A stretch of 64,000 nt of DNA from Nitrosopumilus sp. (GCF_025699255.1 NZ_JAILWA010000001.1:1-64000); one strand, 5' to 3'; counted from the first letter of the stretch, positions 40,901 through 50,619 are shown. Numbers and translations are program-made. Notes: a model not told the origin generated them from the letters alone.

Positions 40901-41707
40901 TTAGCTCTGAGCATTGATAATGGATAAAGTTCCAAGTAGTGCTTCTTCTAATCTTACAGTTTCAGTAGCTTGATTTGGAAAAAAGTTTAATGATTTTGCG
41001 TTTTGTACTTTGTTCATTCTTCCGCCAATGATCTCATGAATTCCTTTTTCGGGAGATCCAAATACTACTAGAGTAGATTCATCTGATTTTTTGTATTTTG
41101 ATAAAAGATCATTTGTTATTGGTTTGCCCTTTCTTGATGTCAAAATAATGTTTCCTTTCCATTCTGATAATACTGAAAATAAATTTGCTCTCTCTTTTAC
41201 TGAATATCCCCAATATGATGGAATATCTTTTCTGTCTATTTCCTTCACTGACAATCTTGGATATCCTTCTTTAAATTGAACTGTAACTCGTTTTCCAGTT
41301 GACATATTTCCATAATATTGAATTAATTGATTAATTCCAACATCTACAAATTTTTTCCCCTTTACACTAACTACAATTCCTTCTCTGATGTCTCCAGATT
41401 TAATTTTTTTAGAATTAACTGGTGTAACGTGACTTGGAATTTTTAATGGCTGTAAAACTCCTGCAAATTTTAAATCATTCATTTTTGGAAACAATCTCCT
41501 TCGCAAAAATTGAGGTGTTTCTAAATATTTTAAAATCATTACTAGTAATGCACCGTCTGATTTGTTATTTCCTTCTTGATACACATAGATTGTATCAATT
41601 TTAAAAATTGCACAGGCTCTTGCTAGAACTGAAATCTTTCGAGTTTTATCTATTTTTAAAGACTCATCTGATAATGCAGACTGGGGAATTGCAACAGATA
41701 ATTTCAA
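40901..41707 (-). CDS. SPOUT-class RNA methyltransferase (COG2106-like)
   Basis: 268 residues. N-terminal ISVLARACAIFKIDTIYVYQ and KYLETPQFLRRRLFPKMNDL, an inserted OB-like part (GDIREGIVVSVKGKKFVDVG) and a knotted SPOUT end with TLVVFGSPEKGIHEIIGG and FFPNQATETVRLEEALLGTL. The order matches archaeal COG2106 proteins that often neighbour rpl3; they are believed to methylate rRNA. Site not known. Confidence 0.85.
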   Translation of the reverse strand: MKLSVAIPQSALSDESLKIDKTRKISVLARACAIFKIDTIYVYQEGNNKSDGALLVMILKYLETPQFLRRRLFPKMNDLKFAGVLQPLKIPSHVTPVNSKKIKSGDIREGIVVSVKGKKFVDVGINQLIQYYGNMSTGKRVTVQFKEGYPRLSVKEIDRKDIPSYWGYSVKERANLFSVLSEWKGNIILTSRKGKPITNDLLSKYKKSDESTLVVFGSPEKGIHEIIGGRMNKVQNAKSLNFFPNQATETVRLEEALLGTLSIINAQS

Positions 41708-41738
41708 TGTAATTTAATCTCACAGGTGCTCAAAACAA

Positions 41739-42476
41739 TTATTTTTGTTCATGTGGGTATTTTTCTTTTGCAGCATTAGCATATTGGGTAATCTGCTCAT
41801 CTGAAACTAATTCATACAAGCCGTTTTCTTTTTTGATATGTGCCATTCTGATGTGGCTTGTTCCTTCTTTGTCTTCACTTGATAGATAAATTCCTGCAGC
41901 TGCTAATGTTGCAGCATCATCAAGTGAAAGATCTTCTTTGTATGTTTTCTCTAAAAAGTCTGTTACTTGATCAGAACCTGAACCTATCGCAATTGCATCA
42001 TACGAAATGTATGTTCCACTAGGATCAGTCAAATACAATTGTGGTGTATTGTTTACAACTCCTCCTAAAATCAGTGCAACTCCGTAAGGTCTCACTCCTG
42101 CATATTGTGTATATTGTTGACATTGATCAGCTAAATGTTTTGCAATGGTTTCAACTTCTACTGGTTCATCATAAATCATTTTGTTACTTTGTGAAAAGAA
42201 TCTAGCATTATCTACTTGACTTCTTGCATCTGGGATATATCCTGCAGCTGCTACTCCTACATGATCATCAATTTGGAAAATCTTTTGAGCAGTGTCTGAA
42301 ATTTGTAATTTTCTTGGTTTTTCTTCCACTGCTATGACAATTCCTTCTTTACATTTTACACCAACTGCAATGGTTCCTCTTCTTACAGTTTCAATTGCAT
42401 ATTCTACTTGGTATAGTCTGCCATCTGGTGAGAATACCGTAATTGCTCTGTCATAACCTTGTTGTGCAGGAAGCAT
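41739..42476 (-). CDS. psmA: Proteasome alpha subunit
   Basis: 245 residues. YDRAITVFSPDGRLYQVEYA is the alpha-type N-terminal signature that gates the 20S pore; RRGTIAVGVKCKEGIVIAVE and PYGVALILGG follow. There is no catalytic N-terminal Thr, as expected for alpha. It stands upstream of the methyltransferase gene on the same strand. The beta subunit is not in the window. Confidence 0.96.
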   Translation of the reverse strand: MLPAQQGYDRAITVFSPDGRLYQVEYAIETVRRGTIAVGVKCKEGIVIAVEEKPRKLQISDTAQKIFQIDDHVGVAAAGYIPDARSQVDNARFFSQSNKMIYDEPVEVETIAKHLADQCQQYTQYAGVRPYGVALILGGVVNNTPQLYLTDPSGTYISYDAIAIGSGSDQVTDFLEKTYKEDLSLDDAATLAAAGIYLSSEDKEGTSHIRMAHIKKENGLYELVSDEQITQYANAAKEKYPHEQK

Positions 42477-42609
42477 TTGATTGCAATGCTTTGATTATAC
42501 AATTTAAACCATGCCAATAATTGAATACGATAATTGGTTTGATCGGAGCCTGTATGAATCTCATTTTATTTGTCAAACCTTAATTTGAAACCAAATTCAT
42601 CATGAATTT

Positions 42610-43026
42610 GTGAAATTTGAAATTGAATTTTTTGGACATGAAAATATTCGTTCCAATCATCAAAAAACAATTGAAATTACAAAAGAATCTAACTTGACTC
42701 CTCGAGGTGATTGCATTGTTGGTGTTAATGCAAAATCTAGCTGTGCTGATTTACCTGCGAGTCTTAAATCAAAACTAAAAAATCCTGATGTCAAAATAAA
42801 ATTTTCAATCCGCGTTGACGGCGAATCTTTTATAATTGAGGGCAAGGGACATCCTGATCTTATTTTGTCTCACTCTGAAGATATTGTTATTAGAAAAAGT
42901 GATTTTATTTGCCCCCGAACTCTAGGAATACAATGTGACAAAGCATCTGATTTGTTACCTAGAAGCATGGTGAAGAAATTACAAAATCCAAAAACTCTTG
43001 GTATTTTTACTATCATTGTTGATTAA
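42610..43026 (+). CDS. DUF371 family protein
   Basis: 138 residues from a GTG start. Family pattern: EFFGHENIRSNHQKTIEITK, TPRGDCIVGVNAKSSCADLP, IRVDGESFIIEGKGHPDLIL and IVIRKSDFICPRTLGIQCDK. An archaeal family of unknown biochemical role; the conserved Cys and the near-complete RGDCIVGVNA block suggest a binding site. Confidence 0.9.
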   Translation: MKFEIEFFGHENIRSNHQKTIEITKESNLTPRGDCIVGVNAKSSCADLPASLKSKLKNPDVKIKFSIRVDGESFIIEGKGHPDLILSHSEDIVIRKSDFICPRTLGIQCDKASDLLPRSMVKKLQNPKTLGIFTIIVD

Positions 43027-43065
43027 AACTGTGACAATTTTATAGGTAAAGTTTTGATTGTTTTT

Positions 43066-43185
43066 ATGGGCAGAAAAACAAACTTTTTTCTTTTAATTCC
43101 ACTAGCAACTTTTGCTGCAATAATAATTGGATTTGGAATGTATAATACTATTTGTAAAAATTCAAACATTCCAATAAACTGTTGA
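43066..43185 (+). CDS. Single-span membrane micro-protein, 39 aa
   Basis: MGRKTNFFLLIPLATFAAII then IGFGMYNTICKNSNIPINC. One span with a basic N-terminus and two Cys in the exposed tail. It fills the gap between DUF371 and the dehydrogenase and ends 16 bp before the convergent dehydrogenase stop. Confidence 0.55.
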   Translation: MGRKTNFFLLIPLATFAAIIIGFGMYNTICKNSNIPINC

Positions 43186-43201
43186 ATTTTTCCAAACATT
43201 C

Positions 43202-44452
43202 CTATTTCTTGTTTTTGTTCATTAATTTTTTAATTACTATAAACCCGATAACCATTCCAACCAAACCTATTCCTGTAATTGCATAAAGTTCACCAGCATA
43301 ACTTCTAGGCTCTCTAAAGTCTATGGGATTTGGTTTTTTTTCTATGTTTTCGTTTATTCCAGTGTGGTTTATGGGAATGATTCGTAAAATTTTATCATCG
43401 TTTGTTTTTGGAATTCCTCTTCCATCTTGATTACTAGTCAGAATATACAAAAAACCATCTGGGCCTGTTTGTATGTCTCTTAATCTTCCAAATTCATTTT
43501 CAAATAATTTTTCATGGGATTTGACCAAATTTTGAGAATTAAACTCAATTACATGTAGATGATTTCCACGTAATGTTGCAACAAAATATTTTCCTTTCCA
43601 CTGAGGAATTTTATCGCCATAATAAAATTCAGCTCCTGAAGGTGCCCATGTTTCATCTCCTGAATGTAAAATTGGTGTTTTCATGTTGTCTTTTTTTTCA
43701 TCTCCGATAATGGTTGGCCAACCATAGTTTTTTCCTGCAATTATGTGATTTACTTCATCATGAGCAACTCCTCTCCATCCTGAAGGTCCATGTTCAGTAG
43801 CAAACAAATTTCCTGATTTATCCCAATCAATTCCTTGAGGATTTCTGTGTCCTATAGAGTAGATTGGAGAGTTTTTCCATGGATTGTCCTTTGGGATTGT
43901 TCCATCAGAATTTATTCTGAGAATTTTTCCTCCTAATGATTTCAAATCTTGGGATAAATCTGGTAGACCTGCCTCGCCTGTTGTAACGTAAAGTTTTCCA
44001 TCCGGCCCAAATTGAATTCTGCCTCCATCATGAAAAGGTCCTCCTGGAATCTTATCAATCAACACTTTATCTTCAATTAGTATACCATCTGTAAATTGGT
44101 ATCTTACAAGTTTGTTAGATGTTGTTAAAAATTCATTGGTGGTATAATACACGTAAATGTAATTGTTTTCTGAAAATTCTGGATCAACTGCAATTCCCAA
44201 CATTCCTCCTTCTACTCCGCCAACATTTAATGACAAAAGAGGGTCATCTAACAATATTCCGTGCTGAATAATCCTAAGATGCCCGTTTCTTTCAGTAAAT
44301 AGAATTGTTCCATCAGGTAACCAATCTATGCTCCATGGAATCGTTAGATTGTCTGCTACAACCTCAATTTTTATTCCCTCTTCTGGATATTCTTGAGCAA
44401 ATGAAACTGGAATAAGTGATAATAATATTACTATGATGATAAATTCTTTCAC
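43202..44452 (-). CDS. PQQ-dependent aldose/sorbosone dehydrogenase-like protein, membrane anchored
   Basis: 416 residues. Signal peptide 1-19 (ending SFAQ). Beta-propeller of the soluble glucose dehydrogenase type: LTIPWSIDWLPDGTILFTER, FHDGGRIQFGPDGKLYVTTG, SIGHRNPQGIDWD, FATEHGPSGWRGVAHDEVN, all matching PQQ/calcium-site regions. A C-terminal span (AITGIGLVGMVIGFIVIKKL) and KNKK tail anchor it, which the bacterial soluble enzyme lacks. Oxidises an aldose or similar outside the membrane; substrate unknown and PQQ synthesis genes not seen here. Confidence 0.85.
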   Translation of the reverse strand: MKEFIIIVILLSLIPVSFAQEYPEEGIKIEVVADNLTIPWSIDWLPDGTILFTERNGHLRIIQHGILLDDPLLSLNVGGVEGGMLGIAVDPEFSENNYIYVYYTTNEFLTTSNKLVRYQFTDGILIEDKVLIDKIPGGPFHDGGRIQFGPDGKLYVTTGEAGLPDLSQDLKSLGGKILRINSDGTIPKDNPWKNSPIYSIGHRNPQGIDWDKSGNLFATEHGPSGWRGVAHDEVNHIIAGKNYGWPTIIGDEKKDNMKTPILHSGDETWAPSGAEFYYGDKIPQWKGKYFVATLRGNHLHVIEFNSQNLVKSHEKLFENEFGRLRDIQTGPDGFLYILTSNQDGRGIPKTNDDKILRIIPINHTGINENIEKKPNPIDFREPRSYAGELYAITGIGLVGMVIGFIVIKKLMNKNKK

Positions 44453-44576
44453 TCTTTAACAAAACCTGTTTTTGCATTAAATGTTTGTTACAAAATAATC
44501 ACAATCAAAAATGATCATGTTTTGTTAATTCTCCTTTAGCAAGAATCTCTTAAGGAATGATGATTCCTAGTTTTTC

Positions 44577-44918
44577 ATGGTAAAACCTACTATAGAATTA
44601 CCAATTTCTAAGAAACCTACTGATATAGAACTAAAAAAACTTAAAGATTATTTTAAAGAAATGCCTGTGTCTGAAATTCTTACAGGTCTAAAATTTGCAA
44701 AAAATCGATGGTCTGCAAAAGATGCAGGAACTTTAAAGGTTGGTAGAAAAAGTATTATCCAAAAAGAAGTTCATTCTGTAACTACTGAACAAGCACAATG
44801 GCGATTAAAAAATTGGAAGATGATGATAGCAAATTATCGTAGACGTGGATATAGCTATCCTACAATATCTAGAATAAAGAAAATTTTGGTTCAAAAAAGT
44901 AAAAAGAAATCAAAGTGA
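44577..44918 (+). CDS. Conserved basic protein of unknown function
   Basis: 113 residues, basic. ATG lies just after a promoter-like stretch. WRLKNWKMMIANYRRRGYSY and the Lys-rich end (KKILVQKSKKKSK) suggest contact with nucleic acid. No known fold recognised; the start contains IELPISKKPTDIELKKLKDY. Confidence 0.6.
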   Translation: MVKPTIELPISKKPTDIELKKLKDYFKEMPVSEILTGLKFAKNRWSAKDAGTLKVGRKSIIQKEVHSVTTEQAQWRLKNWKMMIANYRRRGYSYPTISRIKKILVQKSKKKSK

Positions 44919-44953
44919 TTGAAAAAATTATTGTTTTAACACGTTGATGATTT

Positions 44954-45313
44954 TTAGGATGTCCATCCTCTACTAATTATTTTTTCAACGCTTGTTGTTT
45001 TCACACATGCTGGTTCTCCTGAATGTTTAAAGATCAATTCCATTGATGATTTACATTGTATATCTTTTGGTGCAATTCCTTCTTTGATTTGTTTTAGTGG
45101 GGACAAAATCGTTGTTTGTTCTGGTTTTTCATTATTGGTAGTCATTTTTAATGATTCATCAAGCTCGACTGTCTTTTTTGATTCATCTTTTGGTTTTTCA
45201 TTGGTAGTCATTTTCATTGATTCTTCTAATTCTATTTCTATGGATTCTGCAAAAACCATTGGCATGCTTATTGCTATTGATAAAATTAAAAATGCAAACA
45301 TGATATTATTCAT
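44954..45313 (-). CDS. Secreted protein with duplicated acidic segment
   Basis: 119 residues. Signal peptide 1-22 (ending MVFA). Two similar segments (ELEESMKMTTNEKPKDESKK; ELDESLKMTTNNEKPEQT) make the N-terminal half of the mature part. The C-terminus holds IQCKSSMELIFKHSGEPACV, whose two Cys likely form a disulfide; this short module with GEPACVK recurs at the ends of thaumarchaeal secreted proteins. Role unknown. Confidence 0.7.
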   Translation of the reverse strand: MNNIMFAFLILSIAISMPMVFAESIEIELEESMKMTTNEKPKDESKKTVELDESLKMTTNNEKPEQTTILSPLKQIKEGIAPKDIQCKSSMELIFKHSGEPACVKTTSVEKIISRGWTS

Positions 45314-45352
45314 TCTGAATATTGTATTTTATGTTAAGATTAAAACTTTTTT

Positions 45353-46003
45353 TTAGATAAAGATATCTGTTTTTTTCTCAACAATTTGTTGTTTGAGTGA
45401 ATCAGGCACATCTGGAATTGATGATTTAGTTTGTCCTGCTATGACGCTGTGAGCTTCTTCAAGAATTGCCAATGTGTCTGCATTTGCTTCCGGAGCTGCA
45501 CTCATGCTGTCTCCTATACCCATAGATGAACCAGACATTACATCTCCTAATATCTGAGATAAATCTTGCATGGATGCATTTGCTTCTGGCATAATTCCAC
45601 TAAGTGAAGGGCTTAGACCTTTGATTATTGCCATGCATGGACTAAGTGTAACTACTACATCTCCTAATTCTGACACCGTGTCTAATCTTAGTTTAACCTG
45701 CTCCATGGACAATTTTGCACCACTTACCATGTTTTTCATCTTTCTAACCTGTGCTAACTCTCCAGCATATGCTTGTGCATATCCATTTTTGTTATTTCTT
45801 TGAGCATTGACTATTTTTTCAAAAATCATATCATGTTTTTTCTTTAATTTCTCATCAATTCCATCTAGTTTAGATATTTGAAATTGTAATTTTTTTTGTG
45901 CAAAATCTATCTTGTTTTTTAGAGGTTCATCAGGCTTTACTTTGCCCATGACTCGCTGAGATATGCTTTCTCCCTCTGTTTTATTCCAAGAATTGCTGAT
46001 CAT
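45353..46003 (-). CDS. ESCRT-III (Snf7/CdvB) family protein
   Basis: 216 residues. Helical core: PLKNKIDFAQKKLQFQISKL, KKHDMIFEKIVNAQRNNKNG, AYAGELAQVRKMKNMVSGAK, and a helix with LRLDTVSELGDVVVTLSPCM. This is the Snf7-like fold of CdvB proteins. The C-terminal part is acidic/hydrophobic and has no clear winged helix, as in CdvB paralogues rather than CdvB itself. Thaumarchaea divide with the Cdv system; cdvA and cdvC are not here, so this is a dispersed paralogue. Confidence 0.85.
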   Translation of the reverse strand: MISNSWNKTEGESISQRVMGKVKPDEPLKNKIDFAQKKLQFQISKLDGIDEKLKKKHDMIFEKIVNAQRNNKNGYAQAYAGELAQVRKMKNMVSGAKLSMEQVKLRLDTVSELGDVVVTLSPCMAIIKGLSPSLSGIMPEANASMQDLSQILGDVMSGSSMGIGDSMSAAPEANADTLAILEEAHSVIAGQTKSSIPDVPDSLKQQIVEKKTDIFI

Positions 46004-46094
46004 GCATTAAACCTGAATACCATTGAATTTTTTGTTTTAAACAGATTTGTCACTCATGGTGATGTAACTGGAGTTACAATACCATAGAGTTACA

Positions 46095-47201
46095 CTATCC
46101 AAAGGTAAATGTAAAAATTTGAAATCCTTTACCCTTTACGTTTATTTCAAGAACATGAGACTCACTAGATTCACTATCGATGATGTTGTATAATCCTGCA
46201 TCTGAAACATGTAAAGTATTTTTATCCATCACGTCATTTCCTGAATATTTTTCAGATAGGGGGATTCCGTCAAGAAATATCTCTAATTCTGCAGAATTTT
46301 CAGTTACAATATTTACTTCTTTTGCGTTATACAGCAACTTGATGATCCCTTTTTCAGAAACTAATTCCATGCTGTCCTCATTATTTTTCCACTCTCCTAT
46401 TGGGTAGAACTTGTGCAAATCTATTTTATCTGGTTCTGAATATGCTATAGTTTTATCTGGTTGGAATCCTTCTTCACTTCCTAACTGGTTTCTGTTTTGT
46501 GCAAACTTGTAACCAAAATATAATTCAGGAGTTCTAAATAATGTATGTTCAAATTCTTTAATATCTACTAATGAATATGCTGATACTTCTAATCCTAAGG
46601 ATTTAGATCTTTCTTCTAATAATTTTTGAATTACTTTTTCAGTTTCTTGATATCTTCCTTCTCCTATGTGATCATATCGTAAATAACCTTCATGGTCTGC
46701 AATGTATTTTCTTGGCCAATATCTATTTTCAAAAGCTTTCCAAGTTTCCATGTCATTATCCATAACTACTGGATACTTGATTCCATGTTTTTCAATTGCC
46801 ATCTTTACATTTTCAGAATTCTTTTCAAATTCAAATTCAGGAGAATGAATTCCTATAATCAACAATCCTTGATCAGAGTATTTGTCATCCCATGCAATGA
46901 TGTATGGTAATGTTCGAATACAATTGATGCAACTGTATGTCCAGATGTCATATAAAATCACTTTGTCTTTCATTATTTTTTGCAACTTTTGAGGGGTGGT
47001 GTTTAGATAATCTGCAATTCCAACAAGTTGTGGTGCTTTTTTGAATCCTGATTTATCTATAATCGAAGTTGAATTAATTTCTATGAATGCTGTTGATGGT
47101 TGTGGTTCTTGATCTAATGTAGAAAAGATCGTGCCTAAAATTCCCAAACCTGCAGCAATAATGATTCCTAGAATTAACCCTGTTTTAATTTCTGAATTCA
47201 T
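46095..47201 (-). CDS. Membrane-anchored thioredoxin-like protein (DipZ-type)
   Basis: 368 residues. N-terminal span (GLILGIIIAAGLGILGTIFS). A thioredoxin domain with the active site TYSCINCIRTLPYI, then GLLIIGIHSPEFEFEKNSEN and YWPRKYIADHEGYLRYDHIG typical of the DipZ/AhpC-TSA branch. The C-terminal 150 residues are a beta domain (carbohydrate-binding-like, as in DipZ). The gene lies 4 bp from ccdA and the two make a split DipZ: CcdA moves electrons across the membrane and this protein uses them outside. Confidence 0.88.
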   Translation of the reverse strand: MNSEIKTGLILGIIIAAGLGILGTIFSTLDQEPQPSTAFIEINSTSIIDKSGFKKAPQLVGIADYLNTTPQKLQKIMKDKVILYDIWTYSCINCIRTLPYIIAWDDKYSDQGLLIIGIHSPEFEFEKNSENVKMAIEKHGIKYPVVMDNDMETWKAFENRYWPRKYIADHEGYLRYDHIGEGRYQETEKVIQKLLEERSKSLGLEVSAYSLVDIKEFEHTLFRTPELYFGYKFAQNRNQLGSEEGFQPDKTIAYSEPDKIDLHKFYPIGEWKNNEDSMELVSEKGIIKLLYNAKEVNIVTENSAELEIFLDGIPLSEKYSGNDVMDKNTLHVSDAGLYNIIDSESSESHVLEINVKGKGFQIFTFTFG

Positions 47202-47205
47202 TTCA

Positions 47206-47937
47206 TCATCCTAACAATACCAACTCATTTAGAAGTGGAAAATTTGCAATATATGCAAGTTGATTTGTAAATACTAAAATTCCTAAAATGATTATGAATG
47301 CGCCCAAAATTATGTTGTAATATTTTAGATGCTTTGTCATCGAACGAATTATCTTTGTTGCTCGTGAAAAAAATACTCCCATCAGAATGAATGGAATGCC
47401 TAATCCAAAAGAATATGCAAGAAGCAAGCTAAAAGAAATTGATGGTGTTGTTGCTGCTAAAGTTAGAATTGTTCCAAGAATTGGGCCTACACATGGCGTC
47501 CATCCTGCAGCAAAGGCCAATCCAAATACAAATGACATTGGATAGCTGGTTTTTGAATTTTTAGGAAAGAATTTTTTTTCTACATTCAATCTACGAATTT
47601 TTGTTGATAATAACAGAAACATTCCAAAAGAAATAATGATTATTCCTCCTACCATGTTTAGGGTTTCTGTAAATTCATTAGCTGCGCTTGAAAGCACACT
47701 ATTTATCAGCACTCCTAATGTCGAAAATACTACTGAAAACCCTAAAACAAAAAATATTGTATTGAATATTATGTTGATTCTATTTATTGATAAAACTGAT
47801 CCATTTTTAGAACTTAATTCAGTAACTGTTGTTCCAGAAATATAAGCTAGAAAAGCAGGAATCATAGGCAAAATACAGGGTGCAACAAAAGATCCTAACC
47901 CTGCTAATAGTGCAACGAAAATTGTTGGATCTGCCAT
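47206..47937 (-). CDS. ccdA: CcdA/DsbD-type thiol-disulfide membrane transporter
   Basis: 243 residues, six spans. Cysteines in SFVAPCILPMIPAFLAYISG and AAGWTPCVGPILGT are the redox pair of the CcdA family. First gene of the pair with the DipZ-like thioredoxin (4-bp gap). Supplies reducing equivalents to extracytoplasmic thiol proteins, possibly for copper or cytochrome maturation. Confidence 0.92.
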   Translation of the reverse strand: MADPTIFVALLAGLGSFVAPCILPMIPAFLAYISGTTVTELSSKNGSVLSINRINIIFNTIFFVLGFSVVFSTLGVLINSVLSSAANEFTETLNMVGGIIIISFGMFLLLSTKIRRLNVEKKFFPKNSKTSYPMSFVFGLAFAAGWTPCVGPILGTILTLAATTPSISFSLLLAYSFGLGIPFILMGVFFSRATKIIRSMTKHLKYYNIILGAFIIILGILVFTNQLAYIANFPLLNELVLLG

Positions 47938-48034
47938 ATGTAAAATTTGTAATTTTTACTTTAAAGCATTCTTCCAATTCTATTCTAACTTTTGTTTTCA
48001 ATCCCTTTTTAACTGGGCAATTATCAATTTTGAT

Positions 48035-48139
48035 ATGAATAAGCGATTTATCATAGTTGGAATTGCTTTAGGTATTGTGGTTGCTCTTGCGGTAATTATA
48101 GGTTCACCTGCAATTGGTGGCTTTGATGCTATGCGATAG
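48035..48139 (+). CDS. Single-span membrane micro-protein, 34 aa
   Basis: MNKRFIIVGIALGIVVALAV then IIGSPAIGGFDAMR. Basic N-terminus plus one span with small residues. It occupies the 219-bp gap between ccdA and the LamG pilin-like gene. Function unknown. Confidence 0.5.
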   Translation: MNKRFIIVGIALGIVVALAVIIGSPAIGGFDAMR

Positions 48140-48156
48140 ATGATTCTGCAATTTTT

Positions 48157-50571
48157 CTATGTTACTGAAACTGTTCCAAACTCAATTGTTCTTGAGATGC
48201 TTTTTCCGTCTATATCATATCCACTAATTTGCATCTTCATATTGTAACTTCCAATTGGAATCTGACCTGTTGAACCTGTAGTTGCTGGGGGATTTTTTGG
48301 TGTTGAAAAAGTAAGTTCAATGATTTCCCCTACTGGAAAAGCAATGCTATCTTGAACAGAATTAACATCGGTAGAATTTGCCTGTAAAATCATTGCTGCA
48401 TAAGTGTTTGAACTGGAAATATCCTCAAAGGTTAATCGTGTTCCTTCATATGTAATCCATGCTGTATTTGGACCTCCATTACTAATTGATAATGTACTTG
48501 TTTGATCTGCATCAATTGTCACATATGACTGAAAAGACTCTGCAACTGAAGGATATTGTAAATATGAACTCTCTGGATATCCTGACAATGAAACATCATC
48601 AATTCTCATATCCATATCTAATCCACCGATGAATTCCATATCTAATACAAGTCGTTCCGAATTTGTAAAATTAGTCCAACTTACAATTGATGTTGTATAA
48701 TTGAAACTATTTAGGAATTCATCATTTTCTTTTCCGTCAAGAAATTTTAATGGATAACTACTGTTTGTAACAATATTAGATTGAACAATGCCTGCACTAT
48801 TTGTTTTATTCATGAAAAATGTTACAACGTGTGCTGAATTTCCGTAATTTGTATTGTAAAGATCTGTGACTTCAGTTGATGACAATGCATGATTATCCCA
48901 ATGCAACAAATCATCAATACTACCAACAAATCCTTCATTTGGATTACTGTCTTCTGCCCCGATGAAATTCTCATCTGTGTTGACTTGACTGCCTCCACTA
49001 CCTATACTACTTACATCTATAGATGTTGCATTGATGTATAATTCACATTGATGAGTACCTGGTCTTACAGCGACTAGATGCTGCCAGTTACCATTTTCAT
49101 AATCAAATCCACTAGATTCACATGTTGTGGGAGTTCCACCTGAACTAGTTCTAAATGTAAAATAAACATCATCATCTACATCTATTCCTATCTCATAATA
49201 GTCGCTATTGCTATTTTCATTTACACGATAAAGAACTTGATTATAGTTTGTCCCATCATCTGCATTAAACCATAATGAAGTTGAATCAGGATAACTTCCA
49301 ATATCATTTTCACTTTCATTATCTAATTCGATATAATCTCCTCCATCAAATCTAAATGCTCCAGAACCATGTGGACCTCCAGTTGTTTGATGTGTTGGTC
49401 TCTCGCTTCCAGAACCTAGATTGTGCCCATTTGTATTTCCGGTAGAGTCCTCGGGGGAGGCATTTTCTTCAAAATGAAATTTCATGTTCAATGAATTATC
49501 ATCTATCAAACTATCTGGAAATGGTGCACTAAAGTAAGTCAAACTTGCATTCCATACACCGGCGGGAATATTGATTGCCCCTCCATAATTTGTGAAAAAC
49601 TCTGGGTTATCTGTTTCAACTGAAATTGACAATCCGTTAGAATCTGGATCTCCTGAAAACATCTGGTATTCACCATTAGGTGTAGCAGTAGTTTCTCCAT
49701 GAAAAATTAAACGGTCTTTAATTGAAGGCGATATTAATTCATTAGATGATAAGGATGTTTGAGATTGTTGTGCAAGCAAAACGTCGTTAACTGTTACTGT
49801 TGTAGATGCAGTATTTTGTGGCAATCCATTTTCAAGTGAAGCAGTAAAAGTAATTGTATCTCCAAGAGTTCCTGAAATTTCATATGTCCATGTAAAATAT
49901 GCAGTATCTCCTTTGCTTAAAGTAGAAATTTGATTTGGATCCATATCTGATATCAATGTGAAATCACCCGTTCCAGTTGTTTGAGGGGTTTTCATTGTTG
50001 GTTTGATGTTTAGAAGTGTGTCACTTTTTGTCATATTGTTTGTAACTGCTAACAATAGTGTAGTTCTAAATCCATCTGAAACCGTTTCAGGTAATGACAT
50101 AAGTTTAAGATCTATGACTTCTTCATTAGGAGAGTTGATGGTAAATTCTTTTCCAAGTCCTCTCTGTGTTACTATTTTGATTGAATATGCTTGTGATTCT
50201 AGTGCCTGAAGTTCTAATTCTTGACCTATATTCATAATTGTCTCTTTAGGTGTTGATATTTTATTAAGTGTAAAATTTTGAAGTGGCCATGTTGAATCCG
50301 TTACATTATTTATCCAAAACCTAGTAAAATTTATTGGAATTTCTCCTGTGTTGTATATTGTTAAATTAAATTTTCCTGCATCAATTCTTGCATTTGTAAT
50401 TTCAAAATCTTCTTTTGATTTGTCTTGAATTTCAATCATTTTAAAAACAACTTCGTCATTCACTTTTTCAATTAGATTCATACTATACGTAAAATATCCT
50501 GCAGTTGAGCTTAAAACGATTACAAGAAAGATCATCCCTATAACACTGCTTAAACCTCTACTTTTAATCAT
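48157..50571 (-). CDS. Large pilin-like secreted protein with LamG domain
   Basis: 804 residues. Residues 1-32 are pilin-like: KSRG, then LSSVIGMIFLVIVLSSTAGY, the archaeal class III (type IV pilin/flagellin) signal. The rest is extracellular beta: Ig-like parts and, at about 355-575, a LamG/concanavalin-like domain beginning LNMKFHFEENASPEDSTG with HGSGAFRFDGGDYIELDN. A second pilin-like gene lies upstream on the same strand. Likely an adhesive filament or surface protein; the processing peptidase is not in the window. Confidence 0.8.
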   Translation of the reverse strand: MIKSRGLSSVIGMIFLVIVLSSTAGYFTYSMNLIEKVNDEVVFKMIEIQDKSKEDFEITNARIDAGKFNLTIYNTGEIPINFTRFWINNVTDSTWPLQNFTLNKISTPKETIMNIGQELELQALESQAYSIKIVTQRGLGKEFTINSPNEEVIDLKLMSLPETVSDGFRTTLLLAVTNNMTKSDTLLNIKPTMKTPQTTGTGDFTLISDMDPNQISTLSKGDTAYFTWTYEISGTLGDTITFTASLENGLPQNTASTTVTVNDVLLAQQSQTSLSSNELISPSIKDRLIFHGETTATPNGEYQMFSGDPDSNGLSISVETDNPEFFTNYGGAINIPAGVWNASLTYFSAPFPDSLIDDNSLNMKFHFEENASPEDSTGNTNGHNLGSGSERPTHQTTGGPHGSGAFRFDGGDYIELDNESENDIGSYPDSTSLWFNADDGTNYNQVLYRVNENSNSDYYEIGIDVDDDVYFTFRTSSGGTPTTCESSGFDYENGNWQHLVAVRPGTHQCELYINATSIDVSSIGSGGSQVNTDENFIGAEDSNPNEGFVGSIDDLLHWDNHALSSTEVTDLYNTNYGNSAHVVTFFMNKTNSAGIVQSNIVTNSSYPLKFLDGKENDEFLNSFNYTTSIVSWTNFTNSERLVLDMEFIGGLDMDMRIDDVSLSGYPESSYLQYPSVAESFQSYVTIDADQTSTLSISNGGPNTAWITYEGTRLTFEDISSSNTYAAMILQANSTDVNSVQDSIAFPVGEIIELTFSTPKNPPATTGSTGQIPIGSYNMKMQISGYDIDGKSISRTIEFGTVSVT

Positions 50572-50619
50572 ACTAACCTAATACTATATTACGATGTTAA
50601 AATATTATTTACTAAAATT

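Noticed and set aside
44954-45356. Plus-strand hydrophobic frame opposite the secreted protein with GEPACV motif
   Set aside because: It mirrors the repeat of the minus-strand gene, and the minus strand has a clear signal peptide and C-terminal module.
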